DNA from: Rotaria macrura | Lineage: Eukaryota > Rotifera > Eurotatoria > Philodinida > Philodinidae | Assembly: GCA_900239685.1 (NCBI GenBank) | Contig: OENT01000441.1 | Location: 1-64,000, forward strand | Length of the DNA: 64,000 nucleotides | Direction: 5' to 3' | Program-made: the position numbers and the translations under genes | In this document: positions 1-12,704 of the stretch, in pieces | How positions within the stretch are numbered: position 1 is the first letter of the stretch | Layout of the letters: the number at the start of each line of letters is the position of its first letter | The notes under the pieces: generated by a model | Databases searched by the model: none | What the model was told of the DNA's origin: nothing | The model's input: only the letters and a program-made list of their open reading frames with translations

Positions 1-929
1 AACATAAATTGCTTGATTTCCATCAAAAAAATGTAGTAATATCGTTTCGTCTAGCTTAGTACCTGTTCAGATATTCTGTAATTATCTTTTGAGAGGACTT
101 GAGAAGAAAAAGGATATGTATCCTAATCTTTTTATTTAATGACCGAATTAACCGAAATTTGGACATGGACCACTTACTCAGAACTCTCCTATTAGTGTAA
201 CACTCTATAGATTCATGACTTTGACGGATTACACTAAAGTTCTATCAGCAGATTTCCGATTTCTTAATCATGCTTTTGCATATTTTAGTCTTTTCAGCAT
301 CGTGCAGTCAAAATTTCATAACGTTTCGAATTTCTACTGGCCTATTATGAGAACGAGGAAACTAATTTTCATATAAAATATTTAGCAAGAGTTATTCGGC
401 TCATAACTCATTCAGAAAAAGTTTTTGAATAATATTTGAAGAGTCAAAAAAAACAATGATTTTTCACATCATCCGACATACAATCAACTGTTTCTAATAT
501 CAGCTACCTCACACTGATATTATATTCATATTTGAATCTGTAAAATGCAACCATAAGCAGTGATGGTCATGAATACTAATTCATCTACAATAAAAATTCC
601 GCAGAGGTATTTTTCATTCTCATGTAACTACGGCAAGACCAAGGTGTTCACACTTGACAGTGCTAATCATCTCCTCCTCTGTTTGAAAAGTTTACGAAGT
701 TGGAGTGCGATATGAGCAGTTTTTCTTTCACCGTCATATACTCTACACTATATAAGAACTTGCTCTACAGCAATTTGACGAATATAATAGATCTTGAACC
801 GCAATGAACATGCGATTAGCTGGAACAGGTTTTTGTCTGAGTGTATCGATGAGTACGACCTTCGACATGCAACCTCATTCATCGATCGATACTCTGGAAC
901 TTAAGAATTGTAAACACATACTTCAGTTC
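1..929. other. Non-coding stretch, no gene seen
   Basis: AT-rich sequence with no exon-like reading frame bounded by splice signals and no recognisable RNA gene. Short open frames here have no protein-like composition. Confidence 0.5.
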
Positions 930-2165
930 AGATCGAGATACTTAGAATGGAGAACGCTTTCTAATAAGTTTGGCGGAAGAAGAAAAGAACTATCTGATCG
1001 GCCTGGAATTGCAGACCTATTTTGTTGCATGTGATTCCTTGACCTTTTACTGTTAGTTAATGAGTTCAAGGTTAGTTTTATCAACCGACCTAGACAAAAA
1101 AGAAAATAGTTGAGTGTGTTTTATACTCTATTCGAGAGGAAAATTTAATAGTAATCAAAACTGAAAAGGACGCGCAATAAAACTAACATATTTTCCAAAG
1201 AGAAACAAGGCTACTCTCGGACTAGGTATGAGTTAGGATATAACGTCGTTCATATGTCTATCGGTCTTCCTCCATTTTTTGAGCACCTGAGCTTCACTTT
1301 TTTCTTGTAGATAACGAATTTTATACCCAAAACTGATGCTTTGACGTTTGCTTTCTATGACTTTCGATTGCCATAAGCTGTCAATGAGGAAAAACTGAGC
1401 GAAATTGTATTGAAACTTTTCGATATTTATTTACTTTCAATGTGAACAATATGTGTAACACAAATGAAATCCTATCTGTGACCTCACGATCAAAACTCGT
1501 CTGCATTAACCCGCAAGCAGTATTGAAAAGGAGGTTTCACCTGAGAAGGAGAGTATTGATGAAAAATTTATTTTGTTTAAATTGCATGTTACTTGACCTA
1601 GATTATGCTTCTGAGATCCAAGATAGGATGTCATTTGTGTGAAATCAAAATGTTCACGATAAAAGTAACTAAATATCGAAAATTTTCTATACAATTTCGC
1701 CCAGCTTTTCCTCATTGACAGCCTATGGTAATAGAAAGCAAACTTCAAAGCATCAGTTTTAAGTATCAAATTCGATATCTACAATAAAAAAAGTGAACCC
1801 CAGGGGCTCAAAAAATGGAGGAAAACCAAAAGTCATATGAACGACGTTACATTCTAACTCATACCTAGTCCGAGAGTAGCCTTCTTTCTCTTTGGAAAAG
1901 ATTTTACTTTTATTTCTCGTCCTTTTCAGTTTTGTTTCCTATTAAATTTTTTATCGAATAGAGTATAAAACACACTCAACTATCTTCTTTTGTGTCATGC
2001 TCGATTGAAAAAAACTAACCTTGAACTCAATAACTCATACTAAAACGTGAATAAATCACATGTACCATAAAGGTTTGCGATTACTGGCCGATCAGATAGT
2101 TCTTTTCTAATTCGGCGAAACTTAGCGAAGAATGTCTTTCGTTCTTTGATCGAATGATTTCCTAT
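930..2165. repeat. About 1.2 kb imperfect palindrome (long inverted repeat)
   Basis: The sequence from about 930-950 to 1515 reappears as its reverse complement from about 1575 to 2140-2165, leaving only about 60 bases of unpaired centre. Exact 30-base matches include 1106-1135 with 1954-1983 and 1207-1236 with 1854-1883. Paired coordinates sum to about 3090 throughout, so there are only small gaps. The arms differ by scattered substitutions, so the repeat is imperfect rather than an assembly mirror. I see no protein-coding content, no transposase and no clear target-site duplication. It could be a foldback or MITE-like element, an inverted duplication, or a source of long hairpin RNA. Confidence 0.9.
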
Positions 2166-2283
2166 CAAGAATGGCAAACGTAATTCATGGTTGAGTATTT
2201 CAAGGAATTTCTGGCACATTGTAATTGTGTTTCTGTCCTAGATTTTCCTAAACTACAAATCAATTCAGGCAGATAAGACTAAA

Positions 2284-2806
2284 TCACGTTTCTATATGCT
2301 TTAACATTCGCAATTCCATTTCTAGTTGTATAATAATATTATATGCGAATAATGCGTAATTAACATATAGTAAAAAGGATTTCTCACTGATACTGTATAT
2401 TCTATCAAAATCATAGAAAACGTTACCCATAGAGAAAACCAGCTGCAAGTCCACTCAAAATTGTTGATGCCAAGGGGGTCCACATTGATCTCTTTTGTTT
2501 CAATTTTTCACAGTAAACCATAGCTAATTGAAGAGTAATAAAATACCATCCAATAGCCATGACTAGAATTCGAAGAAATAAATTGCAATAAGTTTCTTTT
2601 GCTTATTTAAACTCGATTCACTAACTTGCGTAGCAAACCAAAGCTGCCACTGGATCAAATTTCAGTTCTTCCTTTTGTATATTATAAACAACTTTTTCAT
2701 ATTGACTTTTTGCCAGAAATACGTAAACAAAATCAATACATATATAAATGACACTGCCAATAATGGGTAGAATGACGTTTATTAACCGACTATTCATCCT
2801 TAACAT
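2284..2806 (-). CDS. Small multi-pass membrane protein, DUF2177-like
   Basis: Three exons on the minus strand keep frame across two short GT-AG introns: 2806-2626, 2562-2427 and 2392-2284, giving about 141 residues. The first helix carries an Asp (ICIDFVYVFLAK), followed by a tyrosine-containing linker and a second helix around CYAIMAIGWYF. A third hydrophobic stretch ends near GLAAGFLYG. This order (Asp in helix 1, a QYEK-type linker, a Tyr-rich helix 2) and the length resemble the DUF2177 family of predicted membrane proteins, whose function is unknown. The last 25 residues do not look like the usual fourth helix, so the 3' end may be wrong or truncated; the palindrome begins about 120 bases beyond the stop. 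Family assignment is from memory of the pattern. Confidence 0.45.
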
Positions 2807-3053
2807 ATAAAGTTTGAATCGATGTCAAGAAGAAAAAAAAACAAATGATATAGAAGATGCTTTGTTTGTGGCCAATGTTCTTTGTTTTGTACTGAACCAA
2901 TAGGTTGACAGGTGATTTGCCTCCGTTTTCAACGAATCGTAGGTGTCACTAGTTTATGATTGTTTTTAAATAGATAGTATGAAATTTGACGTTACGCGCA
3001 TTCTTATATGTCAGAATAGTTTTATTCTTTCAATTCAATTTATAAATTGACTT

Positions 3054-6000
3054 ATGATGATCGGAAGTGTTGAACACGATTCATCGATTACGAATGTTTC
3101 TCGATTGAAAGATGAATTGAATATCGAACGATCTGAATGGCCGACTAAACGAGAGCTCTATACAATATGTGGAAAATTAGGTGAAGGAGCAACGGGTAAT
3201 GTAAGTAGTAGAGATTATGTGATTGAATAGAATTTTTCTTTTTCATGGTCAGGTATTGTTCATTGGGCAACATGTACATGTTGTTCAGTACGAAAACGAA
3301 TTGCCATTAAGCGTATTCCTATCAAAGAGTCTATGTATATTGATATCGCACGTGAAATTCATGTTATGGCATCGTGCTCGCATGAAAATATCGTTCGGTT
3401 TTTCACAAGTTTTGTATATAAAACAGAATTATGGATTGTTATGGATCTATTAGATGGTGGAAGTATAAGGCAAATTATTGAAAAGCGTATTCGAGAAAAA
3501 ACTGATTGGTATCATGGTGTGTTCGACGAACGTGAAATAGCAACAGTTATGCGTGAAACTCTCAAGGGTCTTGAATATTTGCGTATTTTAAACAATTGAA
3601 TAAATATAAACAACGAAAAACAGCTAGAATTTCATTCGATTTAGATTCACAGCAATACATTCATCGAGATATCAAAGCTGGAAATATAATGTGTAAAATT
3701 GATGGCAGTATTCAATTAGTTGATTTTGGTGTCAGTGCTTTTATCAATGACTCGTCGACAAGGCAAAAAGCTATTGCTCATACATTTGTTGGCACACCTT
3801 ACTGGTATTGATTTATCATATTTCCTATTAACTAGAGACATTTACACTATGATTCTCTTCGTTTTATCTAAGGTTTGATAATTCAATCTTTCTTCTTTCC
3901 ATAAAGAAAAGAACTTTTCGTATCTAGTTAGCAAGAATCTATTTTGATTGCATTTAAGATTAGGTAAATAATACTTGTTCGCACAACAACAACAACGATA
4001 TCAGATGTCATAGATATTTATCGGTATACATAAACAAAACACGAACTAATTAGGGTTCATATAATGAATAGAACAATAATCAGTCAATTATAAAGAGATA
4101 GAGAATCGACTATGATATTAACGAAGACAGATGAACAACAACACCGGATAAGGTCTCTTAATATTATTGTTCCTTGAATTTCTCGTTCGAATAATCAAGT
4201 AATATGTTATGCATTTGACTGTGTAATAGACGAGTTCGTCTTTTAGTAGATGTCAAGCTAGTTCTGCAAGAGAGAACTTTCCATTTAAAACTTATTATTG
4301 ACATTCTACGCACTCTGCAGAATTTTACTGTTGATCCTAATCTCGGCTGTCAGATACTCGTATCAGATAGAGATAAGCTTCCGAAAGTGTTATTGATTCA
4401 CAATGATGCTTTATTTTTATGCGAACTCTTTCCATTTCTATGAATAGAAATCAGTTGTTGCTTGCTTTCTTGCAATACATAATTCTAAAACACAACGACA
4501 AATCTTGCATTCACCAGTCCATATTTTTAGTTATCCGCATATTTGTCCGTTTAATAATTTTTATTTAGCCCTTTATTTGGGAAGCATACAGATATTTGCT
4601 CGTATTCGTACGACAATGAAATATTTCAAAACATTTGTCTTACTATGGAGCTATGAAATCTACTTCAACTTGATGGCTAAGATTATTTGATAAATGTCTT
4701 TTTTCCAAAATAGCACTTTCGACATTAGCGTTGGCTGCCTCTGTAGAATACAGAATCAATCATAGACACAATTATATACTGTTGATGACAGATACTATTA
4801 CTTAATACTAGCAGATTTCATTCTAGAAAAACTTACAATAATAAATAAGCCGAAATTTCTCGTATAACAAGAAATTTTAATAATTATAATTCTAATAAAA
4901 ATGAAACAAAACCTAGGACATATTTTACACTTATAATCAGAATTTCAGCGAACTATGTTCAATCGAATGAATTCGTTCTCTTGTCATATTGAAGTTTTTC
5001 TATGTTTTTAAAGTTGATGAATACATATGTTTTGTGATGTACTTCGTCCTTGATAATCTTAGTTTTCTAATGGTTTACTGATAGAAGATAAAACTAAATT
5101 TAGGATTGCACCAGAGATGTTTTCATCGATTGGCTACGATAATAAAGTTGATATATGGGCACTGGGTATTGTCGGCATAGAATGTGCAACGGGACACCCA
5201 CCTTACTATAAAAAATCAGCTCAAGAAGTATTTCGTATTATATGCACGGATACAAAAGGACCGTCATTGGAATCAAATGCTGAACGTGAAGGACAGTATA
5301 TAAAATATGGCAATGAATTTCGTAATTTTCTTGTCATGACACTTGAACCAACGAGTATAAAACGTCCGAATACATCGACTTTATTACAAACAGACTTTTT
5401 AATAAAATTCGCTCAAGACAGAAGATTTGTCATCGAACATATGATTTTAAAGATTCCATTTGAATGTATCGAACAACAAATTGATATTGATTTAAAATAT
5501 GATGATCTTAAAGATCGTATGCAAACAACAATTAAAGAACGTGGTCTACAAAATGAACATACGATTCTAGATAATATAAGAAATTTTTTTCGGTATGATG
5601 TCTTGATTAGAATTTTTCTCACACTCTCATTGGTTTTGTTCATAGACCAATATCGCAAAGAATCATACAAGTAAATTTGATATTTGAAAGTATTTTCATG
5701 AGTAGGAAAAATATATACTTACTTAAAGGATATTGATGGAAAACTAGATGGAAATCTTGATTCAAGAACAACAACAGTGAATCGCGAAGCCCCATTATCT
5801 ATCAAATTGAAAATTAAAGAACCAGGACGTTTAGCATTTTCGTTGATCTCATTTAAATATCAACCAAATATAGATCATCCAGTGAGTGTGGCACAAGAAT
5901 TAGTGACTGAAAATCATGTATATGGACATGATTACATATTAGTTGCAGCTAATATTGATAAAGTTCTTTCACATAAAGGCAAAATAAGATTTACATTACA

Positions 6001-6283
6001 CAAAATCGATGGCAAAGGTTTGAGTGATCATATCGAAATCTGATAGTATTCGAATAGCATCTCTTTTTCGTTTTTCTTTATCCTATGAATGAATCTAGAA
6101 AAAGAACCAGCATCTTATGCAGAAGTTTCCATTGAAGAAACACCATTAATAAACACAAATAAAAGTCTTTCGAACAGTGTTCTCCGTTCAGTTGGCTCCA
6201 TGCGACATGAAAATAGTACTCATGAAACACGAGCAACTAATGGTAACACCGATGATTTCATCTCATCAACGACTGTCATTTGA
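3054..6283 (+). CDS. SPAK/OSR1 (Fray)-type Ser/Thr kinase of the GCK-VI family
   Basis: Members act downstream of WNK kinases and phosphorylate cation-chloride cotransporters. Exons: 3054-3195, 3253-3582, 3645-3804, 5104-5592, 5646-5670 and 5729 onward; all junctions keep phase. Visible kinase landmarks are the glycine loop GEGATG, the catalytic Lys in [21 protein letters not shown], the WNK-target threonine in TFVGTPYW, and IAPEM. A C-terminal CCT domain, which binds RFxV/I peptides, follows ([17 protein letters not shown]). The linker between the domains is short and lacks the acidic region of vertebrate SPAK. Two endings are possible: reading through to a stop at 6041-6043 (486 aa), or splicing 6017 to 6099 with an in-frame 185-base last exon (539 aa). 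Intron 3 (3805-5103) is 1.3 kb while the others are 53-62 bases. Confidence 0.9.
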
Positions 6284-8161
6284 GTAAGTGTGATACATCA
6301 ACACAAATGGCCTTGTTCACAACAACCAATTCAGCCATATCACAATTCAATCATTAACAGAAAATATGGAGACAACATATGCAAACTTAGTTTCTAGATA
6401 GATTGATTGACACAATGACAAAGATTCATATGAAAATAGAAAAAGTAACAAGTGTCAATGATTAAAATTATTTTCTTTTCCTTTGCGACTCATCAAACAC
6501 GTCTCGACTTTGCTATGTCAGTTAGAAAACATGGGTATATATAGATCTATGATGTTTTTAAGGAAAAATAAGTCATCAATTTCATATTAGATATTTTCTT
6601 TTCGTCATTACTCACTTGCGTACAGATGAAGACGAAAACTCGGAGTGCAACATTCTCAAGTTGTTTTTAGACTATGTTATGCATCTTCTACAATAGATGA
6701 TTCGATTATATAGATTTTGTTTATGAAAACATAGAATTGTAGTGGAACCGAATATCTTTATTTTTCTCTTATACTACTAGAGACACAAATAGTATTTGGT
6801 GTTTCTTGTTTTTCACATTTCAGTTCGACTCTTCATTTATACATTACCTTCAAGAATAATTCTCTATGATCAAAAAAAAAAATGTGCTCAAGAATTTACA
6901 ATCAACCAATTATTTTTCTACGTACAAGATTATTCTCTGATAGTATAAGAGAACGGAACCTCGATAGATAATAAGAGTAGCCGAGAGGAAAGAGTCCAAA
7001 ACTGAATTATTACTAGCATTACAAACAGTCAAATTGAATAGATGATTCAATTCTCTAAGAGTATCATTTCAAACTACTTCTAAGTAATGATTAGAATTGG
7101 AAAAAAAAGATTCATTGATACAAGACAAAAAAGCTATCATTGTTTGTTTCACTCGTCCCTATACATAAAGAAGATCATTAGACGGATCTTGAATATTGAT
7201 AATGTGACAATCAAATTCTCAGTTTACTTGATAAGTTGATAGAATATTTTTGTTTTACTCGGCGCGTATTTTTATATAGGATTTTTAGTTTGTAGAAGGT
7301 CAACATAGAATATGAAAACAAAGAAGAAAAAAACGTTTTTATGATGAAGTCTTCTCTAATGATGAACGACGGTTGAGTGAGTATATTAAATTCAATTTCG
7401 ATGCTTTCCATCGTTCAATTTACTATCTCATTGTTATTCTAATTGTTTGTCAAGTCTTCTACTCATCCTATGACTACTGTCCTGCCTTCAATATTTGGCG
7501 AAATAGCTTTTAATGACTGAGTGTGAAATTGACAATTCATATCCGCATAAAATGGAAACCATGCTAGGCTCGTTCGAATCCTCTGGCTAATTAGAAATGA
7601 TATAGAAATAATGGACACATTCTTCTTTCTTCTTCTTCTTCTTTTTCCTCTATCTTCTCTTTCATCTGTGTCTTTAGGTCTGATCTCAATCGAAGCACGT
7701 CGACTAAAACCAGATTGCATTTTCTGAATGCATTTTCTTTTTCGAAGGGAGAGAACCTTTTTTTTCACAAAAGATAGAGATATGACAAAAAATAGATTAA
7801 TCGGATATTTCTATTCTATCGATGAGAAAGACATCAATTGCATCTGGGAAAAGTTTCTGTGGAGTCAAAGTCCGCAGAACGGTGACAAAATACGTCATCT
7901 CAATATTAACTGTTGACGTCCTGGGGTGATGATAAGGGTTACTTTTATTTTTTGAGTAAAATAAACCTAAAAAAGTGAATTAGTTTTCCTACTGACAGAG
8001 TTCTTGAATAGTAACACTTAGAGACAAATAGACGAGCTCGTCAATATCATAATCATAGACGACTAATTAGAATTCCCTGAATATGTTTTTTTTCTTATTA
8101 CTTTTTCTTTTTCTCGAGATACATGTATTAATAATTGTCAACCGTGCACGCCACAAAAAGG

Positions 8162-8163
<2 letters not shown>

Positions 8164-8193
<30 letters not shown>
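8164..8193. repeat. (GA)n microsatellite
   Basis: About 15 uninterrupted GA units. Confidence 0.95.
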
Positions 8194-8197
<4 letters not shown>

Positions 8198-8524
8198 GCG
8201 CGAATGAGAAAGAGATAACCAAAATTGTATATCACTATAATAAAAAAAAAGGCAACCGAGCGTATTTTTACAAGAAAATATAGAAGATCATGCATACCAT
8301 CTTTCTATTTACATTCTACTGGGATTTATTCCATGAAAGTACATGTGTCATATGTTCAGAACATATGATTAAATTATCAGACGAATACTTTTAATTATTG
8401 TTTCTCTTCTATTATTTCTACACATTTACTTATTAAACTACAGGTGCGTATGTCTCAAATACGAATAATTATAGTAATGATGATGTTTCGTTAAATTTTT
8501 ATGTGTCGTTTATTTTCACAATAG

Positions 8525-8641
8525 TTGCTTGATGAGATTTATAACCTTTGTGCTTCATGTTTAATAAAAATTGTCCCAGAATCTTTAGTTAAGCCAGACA
8601 TTCGAACAATGCATGAATACTTTCCATTAAGAATATCTAAT
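8525..8641 (+). other. Isolated exon-like segment, unidentified
   Basis: A 117-base open stretch is preceded by an acceptor-like TTTCACAATAG and followed by GTAATA, in phase 0 at both ends. The translation (LLDEIYNLCASC, then MHEYFPLRIS) has protein-like composition. It loosely recalls the short Leu/Cys/Pro helices found at the C-terminal ends of some leucine-rich-repeat or SOCS-box proteins. No partner exons were found nearby, so it may be a gene relic or chance. Confidence 0.2.
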
Positions 8642-10859
8642 GTAATAGTATTGATGTTATTTCAGAATGCTAAGTACGGAGCAAGTATTTTTCTTTGTCT
8701 ACTTTCATTTTATGTTACTCTTCTCAATAGGGTGTTAGCATATTTTTCTTCGTATAGGCACATATAACAAGTGCGAACTATTATATAAAGCCGAAATTTC
8801 TCTTTTCAAAAATCAGTTCACGAAGATCTATTTGTTGTTGTCTAGAAATATTCTACATAGTACAATAGGAAAGAAGGTAAGTTATAAAAAAAACAAGTAA
8901 CTAACGGAAGCGCATAGATTATTCTATATCTCCTTGAACAACATTAACAAAAAAAAGAGCTAACTACTTGCCATTTTCCCGTCCTATATATTATTAGTTT
9001 GTCTATGAACTAACAACTATAACAATAACAACAGGAGAAACTGCACTAACAAGAATAACAGGAAAATGGATAGTTTTTATTAATACATCTTGTGCAAAAA
9101 AACAGAATCTAGATGAATGAATGAATGCGCATGACATGTTATGCCTACTTACAAAATAGACGACCAAATTTGATTCATTAGAAGAATACAAACGACAATA
9201 GCTAGCAATAAATCGATATTTTTGTTTGTATGCGTTTGCTTCTAAGTCATTCGATGTATTGTTGAGACTCTAGTAGCTTTTTATTATTGTGTTCGATATA
9301 TGTGAAAAAGAGAACGTCAATGACGGCAACTTAAAGCACAAAGCAAAAGTCGAATTGCATTCACATCATTATCAACGCCGCCGTCACGACCGTGATGATG
9401 ATGATCATCATCACTATTCATGTGAAAAACTGTTTTAACAATTGTACTTTAGATTTAGATCTGATTTACTACTGACCCGATCGACTGATATCGGTCAAAT
9501 GATGTATTCGTTCTGAATTTTACTATTAATCGTGATTGATAAGTGTTTCATCCCCTTATGAAATCTATTCTATGTTAGGTACATATTAGATTCAATTTTT
9601 AACTTATCAATTTGTACTAATGCGTATTTACATTATTGGTAAGTCTATATTCGAAAAGTGTCGACACTATCCTTGCTGTGTCTAAACATATGCCATTATC
9701 TGTTTGGCAATGAATGTATTCTACTACAGTCAATTTTGATTTACATCAAAGATAGAAGCAAGAAATGTCGTGAAGTTATTACTGTCGTTATGACATCGTT
9801 TTATTGTTCAAACATGTAAGTATTTGCACTCTTCTAGTACAATGAATCTGTAACAGACTAGACATGAACAGACATTTTTGAATTCAATTCTAAAAAGTTG
9901 TTCTCGTCTTTGTTATTTTTTGTATTGATGCGACTTTATACTAACAAGCGTAGAGGCGACAAGCATGAAAACGTCATAGATACGATTGAGTTTTTCATAT
10001 TCAAGTTTCTCTCTCTCCTCTTATCTTTTTCTTATTGTGCATTCCCTCTTCGACGATCTGTATTCGCTGAAATATAGATAAAGAGATAGCGAAGAAGGCC
10101 GAGACAAGACGAGAAACAGGTCGATTGCTAATGAAAGGAATCGGAAAGAAAGCAACAGAGAAAGAATGACAAGTGAATCTATTTCTTTCTTCTCTTACTT
10201 GATAATAATCGAAGTAAATCCTACATTGGGACTATATTTTTTGAGCCCTACTTACATCTATTTTTTATATTTGCTTCGATTGAGATGAAGTAAAATTTTA
10301 ATTCAACTTGTCAGCTTTCTTGTGTGTAATCTATCCCGTCTAGCTATCGTTTTTTTTCTTCTCTACACAGTAATTTAACTAATCTCTTCTTTAATGTGTA
10401 GTAATGGACGTTTAATATAGCCAACGATTTTGTTGCATGTCTTGCGTCTTATTTTTTAGTGAACAATCGATAAAATGCTAAATTTTTGCTCTGTCATATT
10501 ATAACTTGTTCATAAGATACAAAAAAAAATAGAGAAAGAAACCTCGAGAAACTCGTCCGCAAGAAGCGAGTACAACTGTTATCTGCATTCTAGTGCTTCA
10601 TATAGTAATATTTTCGTTGCATTGTCTTCTTCTGCTTGATCGAGTAGAATCAATCGATGTCTATGAGAAGAAACTCAAAAAATATTCAGTTATTGCTTCT
10701 ATGTTGTTTCTCTGTTATAACTTCGTATCGTAATAAGAACATTATAATGGAAAAAATACGGATAATTCATGTGAATTAATCGGGAATGTTTCGATCAAGA
10801 TTAAACTATTGAATATAATTTTAGATTTGTAAAAAAAACGGTATGCTGGAAAAAGAAAC

Positions 10860-12704
10860 ATGTATCATTTTTCGTCATCTAATCTAACATTATCAAGTGA
10901 ACGTGTCTCGTTCATTAATTTTGATTCAACATCTTCAACACCATTATCACTGTTCGATGATAATTTTACGTTTAATAATACGTTCGACTCGTCGTTTTTT
11001 ATCACTGGTCAAACAATATTGAAACATGGAAATATATCATGTAATCAAATGAAATACGACTATGTTTCTCGAAAACCTCTATTCAATATCGTTCGCTACG
11101 TATCACAAAATTTAAATCGTTTCTTTATCTTACCGGCTATTGTTTTAAATCTATGTGCTTTCTATATATTGAGACGTACACGAATGAATCGTTCATCATC
11201 TATAGCTTTCTATATGCAAACATTAGCACTATGTGATGTTGCCTTTTTTGCATTACGTGTTCTTTTTGGTGAACTATCAAGTTCAACAACTGGTAAACAG
11301 ATTTTAACAACTGGTCTATGTAAATTTCTATTTCTGATGGTCAATGCAGTCAACTATACAACTGGTAAGTTTCAACACTCAATAAATATTGTCATGCTTC
11401 CGGAAATAGTGATAAAGAAAAGAAAACATAGGAAAAATTCAATAACGGCAGCTGGATTACCAAATAGATAGCTTTTCTCTTTTCAATGCAATTTTGCCGA
11501 TTGGCAAATAAATTAATGTCACATGAAGGCCTTGAATAGTCAGAATATGCTTGATAAACATATTTATTTATTTATATATTTACTAATTTTTTTTTTCGTT
11601 TTTCTTTTAGTATGGCTTATAGCTGCTATGAATGCAGATAAATTTCTTGCTGTTTGCTTACCATTACGTGTATCCGATCTTTTATCGCGTAAAAAAGCTT
11701 ATGCTGTAGTTATAGCCGTTATTATTTGTTCGATGCTTGTTGCATCTGTACACGCTAATCGAACCGTATTAAAGAATAATGCATATTGTTGGCTAGAAAC
11801 ATCCCAAGATGAAAAACTTGTGTTTATTCTTGATGCTTTTTTTTGGTGCTTTGTTCCATTTTTCGTTATCTCAGTATTAAATGCTGCTATATTTCTTGCC
11901 TTATTACGAGCGCGCCGTGAAGCATCATGTTTACATGAAGCAACGAATTCTCCAACCACAGTAGCCATGGTAAGAACAACAATGAATGGTCGATCAACGA
12001 CAACGACAATAACAACAAAACAAACAAAAAATGATAATTTTCTTAAAGCACCATCAAATAAATCAAACAAAAATCAATATCGTTCACCAGGTACGAATCC
12101 TTCAACACCAAATCGAACTCGTATTCAATCACAAAATCTTCAAATAACGATTATGCTTATTACAATATCAATATCATTTTTCGTATTAACATTACCAAAC
12201 GCAATTTATTATTTGCTCATTTTTCTTCGTGTTTTAATTGAAAGTTGGAAAGCTGTTAAATGTGATGCACAGTTATATCGAAATCTTGATGTATACGTAC
12301 GAACATCAGCTGTTATGTATCTCATATCAAATATTACATCCGATTTAATGCATGTCGTCAATTTTTTTCTATACTTCATTAGTGGTGCAAGATTTCGCAC
12401 CGAATTTCGTCGTTTAATCTTTTATCAATTGTGTCGATGGTGTTGCAAAGAACCCATTAATATGAATGGAAAAGAATCAATGCGTAATGAACGCTCATTT
12501 CTACAAGCAAGTGGCACGGGAGCAGTACGTAAAATTGCGTCACCATCTGAAAGCAGAATTAAACATCGTCGTACATCGAATACAAATTATACAACAGCTA
12601 TGAGAGATAAACAGAAATTACAGCATGCAATGACGCAACTATCTTCGACGTCGAATGTTGCGCTTGACGCAAGCGTATCGAGTGTGCTCGAAGGCAAAAC
12701 TTGA
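10860..12704 (+). CDS. Orphan class A (rhodopsin-family) GPCR
   Basis: Two exons (10860-11364 and 11611-12704) joined in phase 1 within transmembrane helix 3 encode about 532 residues. The N-terminus carries several N-glycosylation sequons (NLT, NFT, NNT, NIS). Seven hydrophobic segments can be followed. The conserved helix-3 Cys (TGLCKF) can pair with the extracellular loop-2 Cys (NAYCWLE). The DRY position reads ADKF, helix 6 keeps a Pro (LTLPNAIYY), and the helix-7 NPxxY is degenerate (NFFLYF) before an SGARFRTEF helix-8 start. The third intracellular loop is long and rich in Thr, Asn and Gln. The pattern suits the large protostome groups of peptide-type orphan receptors; the ligand cannot be inferred. 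The plasma membrane is the expected location. Confidence 0.85.

Larger units (their letters stand above)
6284..10859. other. 4.6 kb gene-poor intergenic stretch
   Basis: No multi-exon gene could be assembled. It contains a GA microsatellite (8164-8193), homopolymer-rich tracts and one isolated exon-like segment (8525-8641). A tRNA B-box-like string near 7570 has no matching A box or cloverleaf. Confidence 0.5.

Noticed and set aside
1506..1769. Open frame of 87 codons in the palindrome centre
   Set aside because: Its mirror in the other arm is not open and composition is not protein-like; likely chance.
7555..7595. tRNA B-box-like string (GTTCGAATCC)
   Set aside because: No A box, acceptor stem or anticodon arm at the right spacing on either strand.
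4850..8810. Shared string GCCGAAATTTCTC near 4850 and 8790
   Set aside because: Only 13 bases match and flanks differ; not a repeat family.
9392..9414. GAT/ATC trinucleotide palindrome
   Set aside because: Short, low-complexity and explained by a trinucleotide repeat meeting its complement.
11699..12070. Minus-strand frame of 123 codons
   Set aside because: Antisense shadow of the GPCR exon.
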